From the NCBI GenBank assembly GCA_004299485.1, contig SCQP01000002.1, forward strand, positions 124,001 through 188,000: DNA of 64,000 nt, written 5' to 3'. Below, in pieces: positions 35,212 to 43,325 of the stretch (positions are counted from its first letter, which is position 1; the number at the start of each line of letters is the position of its first letter). The notes beneath the pieces are model-generated. The model ran no database searches. It was not told where the DNA came from and saw nothing but the letters and a program-made list of their open reading frames with translations. The position numbers were made by a program, and so were the translations under genes. This DNA is from Acidobacteriota bacterium (GTDB lineage Bacteria > Acidobacteriota > Terriglobia > Terriglobales > SCQP01).

Positions 35212-35411
35212 TTGCTGATCTTAATGTGCGGATAGAGACGATGCACGTTGCGGCGGATAATGGTCTGCTCGCGCGGCGTGGCAAATTGTGTAGCGCGAGC
35301 CAGGGCAGCGCGGGCGTGGGTCGTATCGGGAATGGGATATGCTCGTTTGCGGGGAAGGGCGAAGGCGCTATCGGGTAGATGCTTGCGCTGGTTGACTGTC
35401 AGTAGACTCAT
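35208..35411 (-). CDS. small basic phage protein, unknown function
   Basis: 67 residues from ATG 35409-35411 (GGAG seven bases upstream): MSLLTVNQRKHLPDSAFALP followed by RKRAYPIPDTTHARAALARA and a basic tail RNVHRLYPHIK. This compact pattern, K-LPDSAF-P-KR-YPIPD-HAR-AL, is common in small proteins of phage morphogenesis regions, function unknown. It overlaps the 945-residue gene by four bases. Confidence 0.75.
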   Translation of the reverse strand: MSLLTVNQRKHLPDSAFALPRKRAYPIPDTTHARAALARATQFATPREQTIIRRNVHRLYPHIKISK

Positions 35412-35426
35412 GGGTATCTCCAAAAA

Positions 35427-36113
35427 CTAAATCCAACGGCCGGCGGGCGACCACCAGCCCGGATCGCGGAAGGGACGTTGACGGCGGGTTTCGCCCTGCG
35501 CATCCATGATTTGGCGCTGCACCCACCGGTAGAGCAGGTGCCGCGCTTCGGCGATGTACTGCTGCCCCAGGGCCTGCTCGCGCATGGCCGTGGCCATCAG
35601 GCCCGCGGTCCAGTAGCCCAGTATGGTGGCGATGCCGATGGCCCCCAGGGCCTGCGAGCCGCTGGCAAGTACCGGCCAGAGCTGCTCAAAGCGCACTTCC
35701 AAATCCAGCGTCTGGGTCGCGCCGATAAAGTAAACGTTGCCGCCGCGCCATTCGTAGCTGCGATTGAGGTCGTCGGCCGGGCGGGCAGGCAACTCGGCCG
35801 TGCGCTCCATTCCGAACCAGTTGTTTGCGTCGGTTCCGGCCTGGCGCTCGCGGATGGTAAGGGGTGCGGCAAGGTTTTGCAGGACCCCACCGGGCGCAAT
35901 GTAGGCGCCAAGATCGGTGGCATAGGCTGGGAAGCCGGGAATGATGACGACCGCTTCGGCCGCGGTCACCTCGCGTGCCGCCACGCCTTCATCCCGCAAC
36001 GCCGAATAGGCGATGTTGAGATACGGCATGAGGCGGGCCGCCGGAAACATCTCGCCGCCAGTAGGATCCAGCAGAGCCTGCGCGCGCGCAATGGCTGTGG
36101 AGGCGGGCTGCAT
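35427..36113 (-). CDS. phage head-tail adaptor-like protein
   Basis: 228 residues, mostly helical. The opening ARLMPYLNIAYSALRDEGV resembles the start of head-completion and adaptor proteins that bind under the portal; a beta region (SYEWRGGNVYFIGATQTLDLEV) and a C-terminal helical part (EARHLLYRWVQRQIM) follow. Its ATG comes immediately after the upstream stop (TAAATG), so translation is coupled. Adaptor role is inferred from position between capsid and portal and from the opening helix. Confidence 0.6.
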   Translation of the reverse strand: MQPASTAIARAQALLDPTGGEMFPAARLMPYLNIAYSALRDEGVAAREVTAAEAVVIIPGFPAYATDLGAYIAPGGVLQNLAAPLTIRERQAGTDANNWFGMERTAELPARPADDLNRSYEWRGGNVYFIGATQTLDLEVRFEQLWPVLASGSQALGAIGIATILGYWTAGLMATAMREQALGQQYIAEARHLLYRWVQRQIMDAQGETRRQRPFRDPGWWSPAGRWI

Positions 36114-36926
36114 TTAATTCTGCACCCAGGCGACGGTTGAAGTGTCGCTGGTGGAGCTGCTGCTGATGATGATCTGACCGCCCGATTCGGTGTAGCTCAA
36201 AATGCCCTGCGTTCCACCTTTCGTGGCTTCGGTCAGCGACATCGGTCGCGACCCGGTAATGCAACCGGCGCTCACGGTCACTGTTCCGGCAACCATGGCG
36301 GTCGACACACCTGAGCAGCCCAGCGCGGCGATGTTATTGCCGCCCATTAGTACGCTGGTGCCGCTGATCGCCCACATTTGTCCGTAGTTGCTACCGCGCC
36401 AGGTGAACCACTGGAAGGAGCCGCTGCGGGTATCGGCAATCAGGGTATTGGCATTGCCCCCAGTGAGCGCCGTCTCCGCACTTGCGGAACCGGTAAAATC
36501 GGTGCCGACAACCACGATGCCGCCACCGTGGCTATCGCACCAGTTCACCGCTTCCTGCAGTCCCGCATCGGCTGAACTCAAGGTAAACGAGCCCGGATGG
36601 GCGTGGGCAAATGTCGCGGTGACGCTGCACACACCTGCCGTGCACGCGACGGCCGTCGGCGTGACGGTTTCACTCTGGCTCCCATCGTTGACGCGCGCGG
36701 GTACATCCGTGGCTAGAGGCTGAAACGATGGGCCTCCAGCAATAGTGAGCGTCGCCACCGGAACCTGGACCGTCTGACTTCCAGCGGCAATCGGTTGACT
36801 GTCGACGCGAATCAACCATTGACTGAATGCCGCTGGGTCATAACCGAGGGGCGTGCGGTATGAGGACTGCGCGGCGGCAAGCGCCGCCACCGCCGTGATG
36901 GCAAGAATTATGCGATAGCTTTTCAT
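36114..36926 (-). CDS. secreted protein with the shared phage-block module (270 aa)
   Basis: Starts at ATG 36924-36926 with a perfect AGGAGG four bases upstream. Signal peptide cleaved after A19 (ALAAA then Gln). The rest is the same N-terminal module as the two long proteins: AAFSQW, RVNDGSQSETVTPTA, a Cys pair (CTAGVC), HPGSFTLSSADAGLQEA and GGGIVVVGTD, then about 110 residues of Gly/Ser/Thr-rich strands ending in TSTVAWVQN. It lacks the long beta-helix, so it may be a minimal version or a truncated paralogue. The gene overlaps its upstream neighbour by four bases. Confidence 0.75.
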   Translation of the reverse strand: MKSYRIILAITAVAALAAAQSSYRTPLGYDPAAFSQWLIRVDSQPIAAGSQTVQVPVATLTIAGGPSFQPLATDVPARVNDGSQSETVTPTAVACTAGVCSVTATFAHAHPGSFTLSSADAGLQEAVNWCDSHGGGIVVVGTDFTGSASAETALTGGNANTLIADTRSGSFQWFTWRGSNYGQMWAISGTSVLMGGNNIAALGCSGVSTAMVAGTVTVSAGCITGSRPMSLTEATKGGTQGILSYTESGGQIIISSSSTSDTSTVAWVQN

Positions 36927-37630
36927 TTTTCCTCCTGTTCCGGCGCGAGCTTGGCCCGGCAAAAGTGGCATATTTTGGCAGTGCTGCGGATGCTTTCGCC
37001 GCACATGGGGCAATCGCGGCGGTCAGATTCTGAGCGGGTAATGGTGATCCAGTCCGGGAGTTTGGCGATTTCGCCGGTCGTGCATAGCGCCCGCGCCGCG
37101 TCGCGCATGCGGTCGGTTAACAGAGCGTGTTGGTGATAGCGCGACCAGGCATCCTGACCCTGCTGATAGAGGCGCCGGTACCAGGCATACATCCTGGTTT
37201 TGGTCGCGGCTAGCTCTTGCTCTGGAGGTTCGCCCTCACCCGCGTACCAGAAAACGCCGCCCGTGTCGCGGTACTCGCGCTCTACCTCCTTCGCGAGCTC
37301 GATGGGCAGAACGCTGACCGGGGTGAAATTGCCGTCGCCCAGATCGCGCATCGAGATGCGGTAGCGATCCAGCGGCAGTGTCTGCACTGGCTGCTCCGGA
37401 GTTGCTGCCGCCAGTTCGATGGTTCCCAACTCACCGAGGTTGACGGAGAGTGGAAAGGGAAGCAGGCTGACGATGGTTGCCTTTTCCCAGCCCCGACGCT
37501 GCAGCTTGGCGTGCTCTTCGCGCACCAGCCGGTCGCGCAGGCGGTCGCTTACGCCTCCACCGCGCAAGGCTTCGCCGAAGATTGCATTGTAGTCTGCTCC
37601 GGTCGGAGCAATGCTTGTGATCGTTGACAT
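36923..37630 (-). CDS. phage-block protein with C-terminal zinc ribbon
   Basis: 235 residues. An N-terminal helical region (AIFGEALRGGGVSDRLRDRL), a middle region with ELAKEVEREYRDTGGVFWYAG, and a C-terminal zinc ribbon with C207, C210, C221 and C224 (CPMCGESIRS...CHFC). AAGGAG precedes the ATG by five bases. Not recognised; zinc ribbons may serve in protein or nucleic-acid contact during assembly. Confidence 0.7.
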   Translation of the reverse strand: MSTITSIAPTGADYNAIFGEALRGGGVSDRLRDRLVREEHAKLQRRGWEKATIVSLLPFPLSVNLGELGTIELAAATPEQPVQTLPLDRYRISMRDLGDGNFTPVSVLPIELAKEVEREYRDTGGVFWYAGEGEPPEQELAATKTRMYAWYRRLYQQGQDAWSRYHQHALLTDRMRDAARALCTTGEIAKLPDWITITRSESDRRDCPMCGESIRSTAKICHFCRAKLAPEQEEK

Positions 37631-37639
37631 GGATTCTCC

Positions 37640-38308
37640 TTAAAGCGGATGTTGCCGGATGCCGATGCGCTCCGCCATTTCGACCAGAGCAGGACGGTGC
37701 GAACCGCCGTAGCCCACCATGGGAGCGCCGTGAAATGCGGGTGCAGCATCGTCGAATAGATCGGCGGCAAGCTGGTCGAATTCCGAATCCCGGTGTTGCT
37801 GCTCCTGCTCCGCGGCGAGCGTGCGGCGCCGGGCGCGGGCAGCCGGTGACGCGGGTGCGTTGCTCAATCCGCGCTCGCAGGCGTCAATCGCCAATGTGAC
37901 GTGACGTTCGGTGGGATACCAGTACATGCGCGCGCCGATATCCTCGTAATCTCCGCGGTGCGGATAGTCACCGAGCGCAGCAATGCCACAGGGCAAGACT
38001 GTGCCTCCGGTGGCAGCCGGACGATACCACTGCTCCGGCACACCGTAACTGGACGCCGGCGCCCAGCGTTCGATCAGCCAGCAAACCTCGCCTGGATACT
38101 TCGGAACCCGGCGCATGGCCGCCACGCGCCGCAGTGCGCGCCCGCCATCCCAATCGGTCCACTCACCGCCCGAGCGTTCCCGGCGGGAGGGCGCCCAAAC
38201 CAGGCGGTAGCGCGGCTCGCCGAACGGATTGGTGCCGTAGCGGCGGACCAGCAGCCGCTGCAGCCAGCGCGGCGCCTGCCGGCCGCAGATGTCGTCGCGA
38301 AGAATCAT
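37640..38308 (-). CDS. phage-block protein, unknown function
   Basis: 222 residues from ATG 38306-38308 (MILRDDICGRQAPRWLQRLL), overlapping the stop of a 51-residue gene. The N-terminal 120 residues (RYGTNPFGEPRYRLVWAPSR, WYRPAATGGTVLPCG) resemble small phage proteins of unknown role; the C-terminus is an Arg/Glu/Gln-rich helix (RRRTLAAEQEQQHRDSEFDQ). The longer upstream frame is out of family and rejected. Confidence 0.7.
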   Translation of the reverse strand: MILRDDICGRQAPRWLQRLLVRRYGTNPFGEPRYRLVWAPSRRERSGGEWTDWDGGRALRRVAAMRRVPKYPGEVCWLIERWAPASSYGVPEQWYRPAATGGTVLPCGIAALGDYPHRGDYEDIGARMYWYPTERHVTLAIDACERGLSNAPASPAARARRRTLAAEQEQQHRDSEFDQLAADLFDDAAPAFHGAPMVGYGGSHRPALVEMAERIGIRQHPL

Positions 38309-38460
38309 TGCCGGTCTGCGGGCAACTGTGCGGTGTGGAGATCGTGGAACGTGGCGACCAGAGCGCGTGCATCCGCGCGCGCAAGTTTGTGCCAGCAGAG
38401 GTTGCAAAAACCGGAACGGCGTGTCGCCGGGCGGCGCAGACAGGCGCGGCAATTGGGCAT
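38305..38460 (-). CDS. 51-residue zinc-ribbon micro-protein
   Basis: Short gene found by reading the gap between the capsid gene and its neighbour. ATG 38458-38460 is preceded by GAGGT eight bases upstream. The product begins MPNCRACLRR and continues with SGFCNLCWHK, so two CxxC pairs spaced 15 residues apart make a compact zinc ribbon; a helical tail follows. Its TGA overlaps the next ATG (ATGA), strong evidence of real coupled translation. Confidence 0.75.
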   Translation of the reverse strand: MPNCRACLRRPATRRSGFCNLCWHKLARADARALVATFHDLHTAQLPADRQ

Positions 38461-38538
38461 TGGGGATACCTCGGAAAGCAGCGCCCGCCATCAGCCCCTG
38501 GAAGCTGAGGCTGATGACGGCAGGCTGCTGGCTGTTGG

Positions 38539-39777
38539 TTAGTAGCCGCTCGGCAGTGCCAGCCCGGTGATCGAGCTGACCGACCTCGGGTTGTCAATAA
38601 AGAATTGGACACCGGTGACCAGATAGAACAGATAGCTGGCCGCGATGCCGCCCGAAGTGCCGTAGACAGGGAAAACCGTCGCGCCGCCGACTTCGTAGTA
38701 GTCGATCGGCAGCCATTCGACCCGGCCCCAGGTCTCCAGGTTGATCAGGTCCATGCGCGCGATATCAGCATGAATGTTTTCCTTGATCTTGATGCCGCCC
38801 AGGGTCTTGTTCTTGAACAGCAAGTCCAGGTCGTGATTCACTCCCTGGGTCATGACCTCATTGATGTTGAAGCCCAACTGCTCGTAGGCGGCCACCTGCG
38901 CCGGATGGGCATGCCACAGCAGATTCCCCAAGCCATCGGCGCCGATCGCCTGCCGGATCTGGTTGTAAGCCAGCCGGATGGGTGGCAGCGTGAGCGCGGC
39001 ATTGCTGGCATTCACGCCGTTGGCCACCGCGTAGGGGTTGGCGCGCGAAATCCCCATCCAGGTGCCCGAGGTCGAGCTGTTCTGATGGTAGGGAATGCCG
39101 TATATGAACGTCGGCTGCGCGCCGCTGACACCGTCGACCACGAGCACGTCCGTTGCAAGGGTGCCCAAGGGTACCGCGTTGACGGTAATCGTCTGCGGTC
39201 CGCCCAGCGTCTTGGTCACGGCCGTGATGGTGCACGTGCCGCGATTGGTCGTGAGCGTGGCGTCATAGACTTGCACATTCTGGTTGTCATGTACCAGACG
39301 CGCGCCAAAGGGCGTGTCGGCCAACGTGATGACGTTGCCGGCAACGCTCAAAACCGTGCCGAACACGCCATTACCGGCGGTTTGCAGGCTGGCGTCGAGG
39401 TCGCGCCGGAACTGCTTCATGGCGTCGGCCACGTTGCGCTTGGCGGCGTTTTCAATCGCTTTGTCGCTGGCGTCGGTGGCGTATTCCACCAACTTGGTGA
39501 TTTCCACCGCAAAGCGGATGCCCACCGGCGTGATCTGCGCGAAGTCGTAGCTGGTGCCCGAGCCGCGCCCCAGATCGCCGCCGTCGAAGCTGGCGTAGCC
39601 GAAGGCGCCGCCAGGCATGACCTGCAGAGGAATGCGGGCGGTGCGGGTCGAGACCCGTTCCACGTCCCGCTTCTGAATCAGGCTGAAAAACGTGTCGTCA
39701 CGCTCGTACAGGATTGGCAGCTTGGGCCGCACCTTTTCGAGCTGCAACGCCACGGTCTGTGCATTTTGTAGGGCCAT
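38539..39777 (-). CDS. phage major capsid protein
   Basis: 412 residues, HK97-like coat fold by pattern: an N-terminal helix (NAQTVALQLEKVRPKLPILY), the E-loop/P-domain region (IPLQVMPGGAFGYASFDGG), a helical spine (RRDLDASLQTAGNGVFGTV), and an A-domain with the LNIAEV-like GFNINEVMTQG and DLINLETWGRVEWLPIDYYE segments. It directly follows the scaffold gene, the usual order. GGAG lies seven bases before the ATG. Confidence 0.88.
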   Translation of the reverse strand: MALQNAQTVALQLEKVRPKLPILYERDDTFFSLIQKRDVERVSTRTARIPLQVMPGGAFGYASFDGGDLGRGSGTSYDFAQITPVGIRFAVEITKLVEYATDASDKAIENAAKRNVADAMKQFRRDLDASLQTAGNGVFGTVLSVAGNVITLADTPFGARLVHDNQNVQVYDATLTTNRGTCTITAVTKTLGGPQTITVNAVPLGTLATDVLVVDGVSGAQPTFIYGIPYHQNSSTSGTWMGISRANPYAVANGVNASNAALTLPPIRLAYNQIRQAIGADGLGNLLWHAHPAQVAAYEQLGFNINEVMTQGVNHDLDLLFKNKTLGGIKIKENIHADIARMDLINLETWGRVEWLPIDYYEVGGATVFPVYGTSGGIAASYLFYLVTGVQFFIDNPRSVSSITGLALPSGY

Positions 39778-39841
39778 CGAAGATCTCCGGTTGACGGTTA
39801 AGGTTTACTCCGCTGGATGGATGAGCCGGTGGAGCTGGCCG

Positions 39842-41113
39842 TCAGGCCAACTCCAGGATTTCCCGGTCGGTGAGGCGGCGGCCCAGCCGTTGCTCGGCCT
39901 GGCGGACCAGGTCGTGCCCGCTGGGCGAGCGCGGCGCACTGGGTGCACCGGCGGCCGCGGGCTCGCGGCGCGCACTGGCCGCTACCGCCTGCCGCTGCTG
40001 CTGGCGCTGGCGCAAGCCTGCGCCGGCGCGCTTCAGGATCGGCTCCAGAATGTCGCGTCCGTTCTGGCGTACCCAGGCATTCGCCTGAGCCACCATCCGG
40101 GCGCGCGTCGCCGGAACCAGTCCGCCTTGCTGCAGGATGTCGGACAAGGCGGCGTTATGCACCTTGTCCTCATCCGCCGAGCGCACCACCGCTTCGAGAA
40201 AGTCGCGCGTGATGCTTTCCTTTTCGTAGTCGGACAAATGGGCGTTGCCCAGAATGCCGCCTACGAACGCGCGGATTTCCCGCCCGGCTTCCTCGCCGGT
40301 TTCGTCCAGAAACGACTCCAAGGCATGCTGCTCCTCCTGGCTCCGCCGGGATCGGAGTTGCTCGAGTTCCTCGAGCTGCTGCCGGATATGGGGAGGCAAG
40401 CCGTCGCCGTCAGAAGTGGTGCGCGGCGCAGTATCACCTGACGCCTGAGAGGTTGAGGCGCCTCGGCTCGATTTCCAGCCGAGATTCTCTCTGATGGCTG
40501 CTACCGCATCACCCAAAATTCGATTCTTGCCCTCACCGGCGCGTTCTTCCAGACCGGCCAGGAAGGCTTGCTGCAGATAGTGCACGTTGCGCTCGTACGC
40601 GCCGGTTTGGCCGCTGGCTTCATAAAGGTCGCGCCAGAAGCCTTCGGGCTGGCTGCCGAAGTAGGTCTGATCGTAGTGATCCAGCGTGTCGCGGGCAGCC
40701 AACGCCTCGCGTGCCTGGCCCAGACTCGGCAGTGCATCCTGATAGGCGGCCAGCTCCTGCGAGCGGCGCGCCATCTGATAGAGCTGAGCTTTGACGCGGG
40801 GATTGGCCTCGGCAGCCGCTGCCAGTTCGGTATTGTCTTGGAGCAGGCGGCTGAGCGCCGCGGGACCGAAGCGTGCGGCCGCCGGAGCCGGTTGCGGCTC
40901 CGTCTGGACTGGCGCCGCCGTGGCAGCGGGCGCATCGTGCGCTGCCGCCGCCTCGTCGTCAGGGTAGTCGAGCTCAACGGGAACGGGAGCCTCGATCCCA
41001 GCCGGCTCCGGGGCGGGGGTATTTACCTCGGCATCCGGCGCCGGCGCCGCTTCGGCCTGGGCAGGGGACTCTGGGGCAGCGGCGTCCAGAAGGGCGAGAT
41101 CGTCATTGGGCAT
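39842..41113 (-). CDS. phage scaffold/capsid assembly protein
   Basis: 423 residues from ATG 41111-41113 (AGGAG upstream). Acidic Ala/Pro/Glu-rich N-terminus (about 70 residues), then long charged helices and coiled-coil-like stretches (QQLEELEQLRSRRSQEEQHA), and an Arg/Gln-rich C-terminus (LRQRQQQRQAVAASAR) that could contact the coat. Composition and location immediately upstream of the capsid gene are those of scaffolding proteins, which act in procapsid assembly and then leave. Confidence 0.75.
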   Translation of the reverse strand: MPNDDLALLDAAAPESPAQAEAAPAPDAEVNTPAPEPAGIEAPVPVELDYPDDEAAAAHDAPAATAAPVQTEPQPAPAAARFGPAALSRLLQDNTELAAAAEANPRVKAQLYQMARRSQELAAYQDALPSLGQAREALAARDTLDHYDQTYFGSQPEGFWRDLYEASGQTGAYERNVHYLQQAFLAGLEERAGEGKNRILGDAVAAIRENLGWKSSRGASTSQASGDTAPRTTSDGDGLPPHIRQQLEELEQLRSRRSQEEQHALESFLDETGEEAGREIRAFVGGILGNAHLSDYEKESITRDFLEAVVRSADEDKVHNAALSDILQQGGLVPATRARMVAQANAWVRQNGRDILEPILKRAGAGLRQRQQQRQAVAASARREPAAAGAPSAPRSPSGHDLVRQAEQRLGRRLTDREILELA

Positions 41114-41447
41114 GCAGGTTCTCCTGAAGTTTTCGGGCGGCGGCTTCGCGCCGCAGTTGTTCGACCAGCCGGGCTTTGCGATCTCGGGCGGCGCGCTCGG
41201 CTTCGCGGGCCTCAATCCGCTTACGCCATTCGCCGGCGGAAAGCGGCGGGCGATGGCTCGCCGCGTCGGCTTGCTGCACCGCGGTCACGCGCGGCTGAAA
41301 CCGGCTGTCCTCGGGGTGGAAAATAGGTGCCGAGCCGGAAGCAAACAGAGCGTTGTCAACTACCCGTTCGAGGCGTTGTTGCGTTGCCGCCAGTTCGGTC
41401 CGCAAGCGCTCGCATTCACGCCGGCTTGTCCTCCACGGCCAGTTCAT
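41103..41447 (-). CDS. coiled-coil phage protein, possible spanin or assembly factor
   Basis: 114 residues from ATG 41445-41447 with GGAGGT six bases upstream. Two charged helical blocks (RECERLRTELAATQQRLERV and EWRKRIEAREAERAARDRKA) flank a Pro-containing middle. No membrane helix, so a spanin is less likely than an assembly protein. It overlaps both neighbours (endolysin and scaffold). Confidence 0.65.
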   Translation of the reverse strand: MNWPWRTSRRECERLRTELAATQQRLERVVDNALFASGSAPIFHPEDSRFQPRVTAVQQADAASHRPPLSAGEWRKRIEAREAERAARDRKARLVEQLRREAAARKLQENLHAQ

Positions 41448-41971
41448 GCGGCCACCTCCGTGGGAGGAGGAGCAATGCGCCGGGCCGCGTACTTGGCCCA
41501 GATGGCTGCGACGTAGTCCCGCATCTGGTCGGCGTCGCAGTGCTTCCCCTGGCAGACGGCGAACGGCAGTTGCGGCGCAACTTCGGCCCAACGGTGACCG
41601 GGTAACCCATCCCGCTGCACCAGTGCCTGTGCGGCGAGCACGTAGCCCGATCCGCCGTTGTAGCTTCCGAGGCCGAACTGAATGGCCTCGTCGGGCGATT
41701 CTTCCGTCCACATGGCGATGCATTGCCGCAGGAAGCTGGCGCCCAACTTGACGTTGTTGTGCGCGTCCAGCAGTGACGTGCGGGCCCATGCGGGAAAACT
41801 CGCCGGCATGAGTTGCATCAGGCCCAAAGCGCCACAAGGAGAGATGGCGTGAGGATCGAAGCTGGATTCCTGCTCGATCACGCCGTAAAGCAGCCACCAG
41901 TTGAGTCCATTGGCTTCGGCAGCGGTCGTGATCAGCGGATAGAAGTGCGCCGGGCTGGGTTTGTCATTCAT
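41444..41971 (-). CDS. phage endolysin, SLT-type lytic transglycosylase
   Basis: 175 residues. The lysozyme-like fold is shown by VIEQESSFDPHAIS, with E35 the likely catalytic acid, then GALGLMQLMP (48-57) and the late GLGSYNGGSGYV motif. It cleaves the glycan strands of peptidoglycan between MurNAc and GlcNAc. No signal peptide, so it needs the adjacent holin-like protein for access to the wall. A Cys-containing tail (CQGKHCD) is unusual. Confidence 0.88.
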   Translation of the reverse strand: MNDKPSPAHFYPLITTAAEANGLNWWLLYGVIEQESSFDPHAISPCGALGLMQLMPASFPAWARTSLLDAHNNVKLGASFLRQCIAMWTEESPDEAIQFGLGSYNGGSGYVLAAQALVQRDGLPGHRWAEVAPQLPFAVCQGKHCDADQMRDYVAAIWAKYAARRIAPPPTEVAA

Positions 41972-42170
41972 AGCCGAGTCGCTCGCGAATTGTGTGTTCG
42001 GTGAACGCTTCGCCGTGGCGTAGGTGGTTGAACACCGCCGTCCGCAGCACCGTAATGTCGCGGCGGACCGGCTCCAGCTCCTGGCGGATGATGGCGCGCA
42101 CCGACCACTGCATGAAGGTGCCCAGCACCACCGTAGCCGTGGCGAGCGCCGTAAGCGCCTGCCAGTTCAT
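41964..42170 (-). CDS. small membrane protein, holin-like
   Basis: 68 residues from ATG 42168-42170 (GGAGG upstream). One N-terminal hydrophobic helix (about residues 4-22, LTALATATVVLGTFMQW) and a charged cytoplasmic helix with RRDITVLRTAVFNHLRH. It overlaps the endolysin start, the usual place for a holin; single-helix proteins of this size are compatible with that role or with a small lysis regulator. Confidence 0.65.
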   Translation of the reverse strand: MNWQALTALATATVVLGTFMQWSVRAIIRQELEPVRRDITVLRTAVFNHLRHGEAFTEHTIRERLGYE

Positions 42171-42520
42171 ACCGTGGCCTCCGACTCTTCCACCCGCACC
42201 CGGGTCGGGGTGCCGGTAGCGGAGCGCAATTGGCAATAGACATCGGCCGCGCGATAGTTAAAGGCGGAAGCGCCATTTGCGGCGTTTTGTTCTGGTAGCC
42301 CCGCAAGCCCGTCGTGACCGGCCCCGGTGAAGGCGATGGGCGTGCCGGGCGCAAAGGTGAGCGTGGTGCTGAAGCCGTCGGCAGGGAACTGTGCTTCCAG
42401 TCCCTGCCCCGCAGCCGCGCCATCTTCGACGATGCTGACCGAGCGCGCGGGAATACTGGCCGGAATTGGCGTGAAAGCGCCGGTTGCAGCGTTCAGTGCA
42501 ATGAGGCGGTTCACTGACAT
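42167..42520 (-). CDS. small beta-rich phage-block protein
   Basis: 117 residues of mostly strand-forming sequence (VNRLIALNAATGAFTPIPAS, FSTTLTFAPGTPIAFTGAG) with no signal peptide. GGAGG lies seven bases upstream. It overlaps both neighbours by a few bases. Not recognised; perhaps a capsid decoration or tail component. Confidence 0.6.
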   Translation of the reverse strand: MSVNRLIALNAATGAFTPIPASIPARSVSIVEDGAAAGQGLEAQFPADGFSTTLTFAPGTPIAFTGAGHDGLAGLPEQNAANGASAFNYRAADVYCQLRSATGTPTRVRVEESEATV

Positions 42521-43011
42521 GGGAGCACCTCCAGGTGCGTGGCGTGGGTCACCCAGCGAAAACCAAAGCCGCGCAGCGTCTCGATGTGCCCTGCGCCTGG
42601 GCCTAACTTGTGCCGCAGCCTCATGACATGGTTGTCCACATTGCGCAACTGCAATTCCGTGCCTGCCTCGCCCATCACTAAACGCAACAAGGCGGCGCGA
42701 GAGATCCCTTCGCCCGGCTGCTCCATCAGCGCGCGGAGCAGTTTGCTCTCCATCGTAGTCACCGCAATCGTCTGACCAGGGCCGCGGAGCTCAAGGTTGG
42801 CGGCGTCCAGTGTCCAAGGGTCCGCAACGACTTGCGGAACTTCCCGCTGGGCGCTCTGTGCCGCTTCTTCGCCCAGTGCCGCCAGCAGCGTGGCCATTGA
42901 TTGCAGCTCCTGGCGGAGTACGGCGGCATGGCCGCGCCATACGGAGGTGAGCCCTCGCCGCCGCAATGGGCGGCTCGCCGGGCTCGGGAGGGTCAGTAGT
43001 TTGGCGCTCAT
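42511..43011 (-). CDS. receiver-less OmpR/PhoB-type winged-helix DNA-binding protein
   Basis: 166 residues. The N-terminal half is basic then helical (HAAVLRQELQSMATLLAALG) without the phospho-acceptor Asp of a response regulator. The C-terminal half is an OmpR-type winged helix: TTMESKLLRALMEQPGEGIS, then NVDNHVMRLRHKLGPGAGHI as recognition helix, and LRGFGFRWV as the wing. A DNA-binding protein embedded among structural and lysis genes could act as a late-gene activator or repressor. Confidence 0.8.
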   Translation of the reverse strand: MSAKLLTLPSPASRPLRRRGLTSVWRGHAAVLRQELQSMATLLAALGEEAAQSAQREVPQVVADPWTLDAANLELRGPGQTIAVTTMESKLLRALMEQPGEGISRAALLRLVMGEAGTELQLRNVDNHVMRLRHKLGPGAGHIETLRGFGFRWVTHATHLEVLPCQ

Positions 43012-43298
43012 CAGCGTGCCTTCGCTGCGGTCGCCGCCTTCAGGCCCAACTGAGCTTTGATACTGGCGAACAGTGCCAGGGCCTCTTTGCCCACGGTGAT
43101 GTCAAGCTGGAAGTTCAGGAACTTGTCGTTCACGACTACCGCGGCGTCACTCAGCATTTGGACGAATTTCGGCAAATCCTGGTCGAGCACGGCGTTGGCC
43201 TCGGCCACGTCTTTGCCAATGGTGATGAGCGCTTCGGGAATGGCCTCGATAACCTTCCCCAGGGCATTGAACGGAATTTCCCAGGCGGGCAGGGACAT
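43011..43298 (-). CDS. helical phage-block protein, unknown function
   Basis: 95 residues, nearly all amphipathic helix (NALGKVIEAIPEALITIGKD, AVLDQDLPKFVQMLSDAAVV). AAAGGAG precedes the ATG. Its last base overlaps the winged-helix gene start. No family recognised. Confidence 0.6.
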   Translation of the reverse strand: MSLPAWEIPFNALGKVIEAIPEALITIGKDVAEANAVLDQDLPKFVQMLSDAAVVVNDKFLNFQLDITVGKEALALFASIKAQLGLKAATAAKAR

Positions 43299-43325
43299 GC
43301 GGATCTCCTTTGAGGTGGATTGTCA

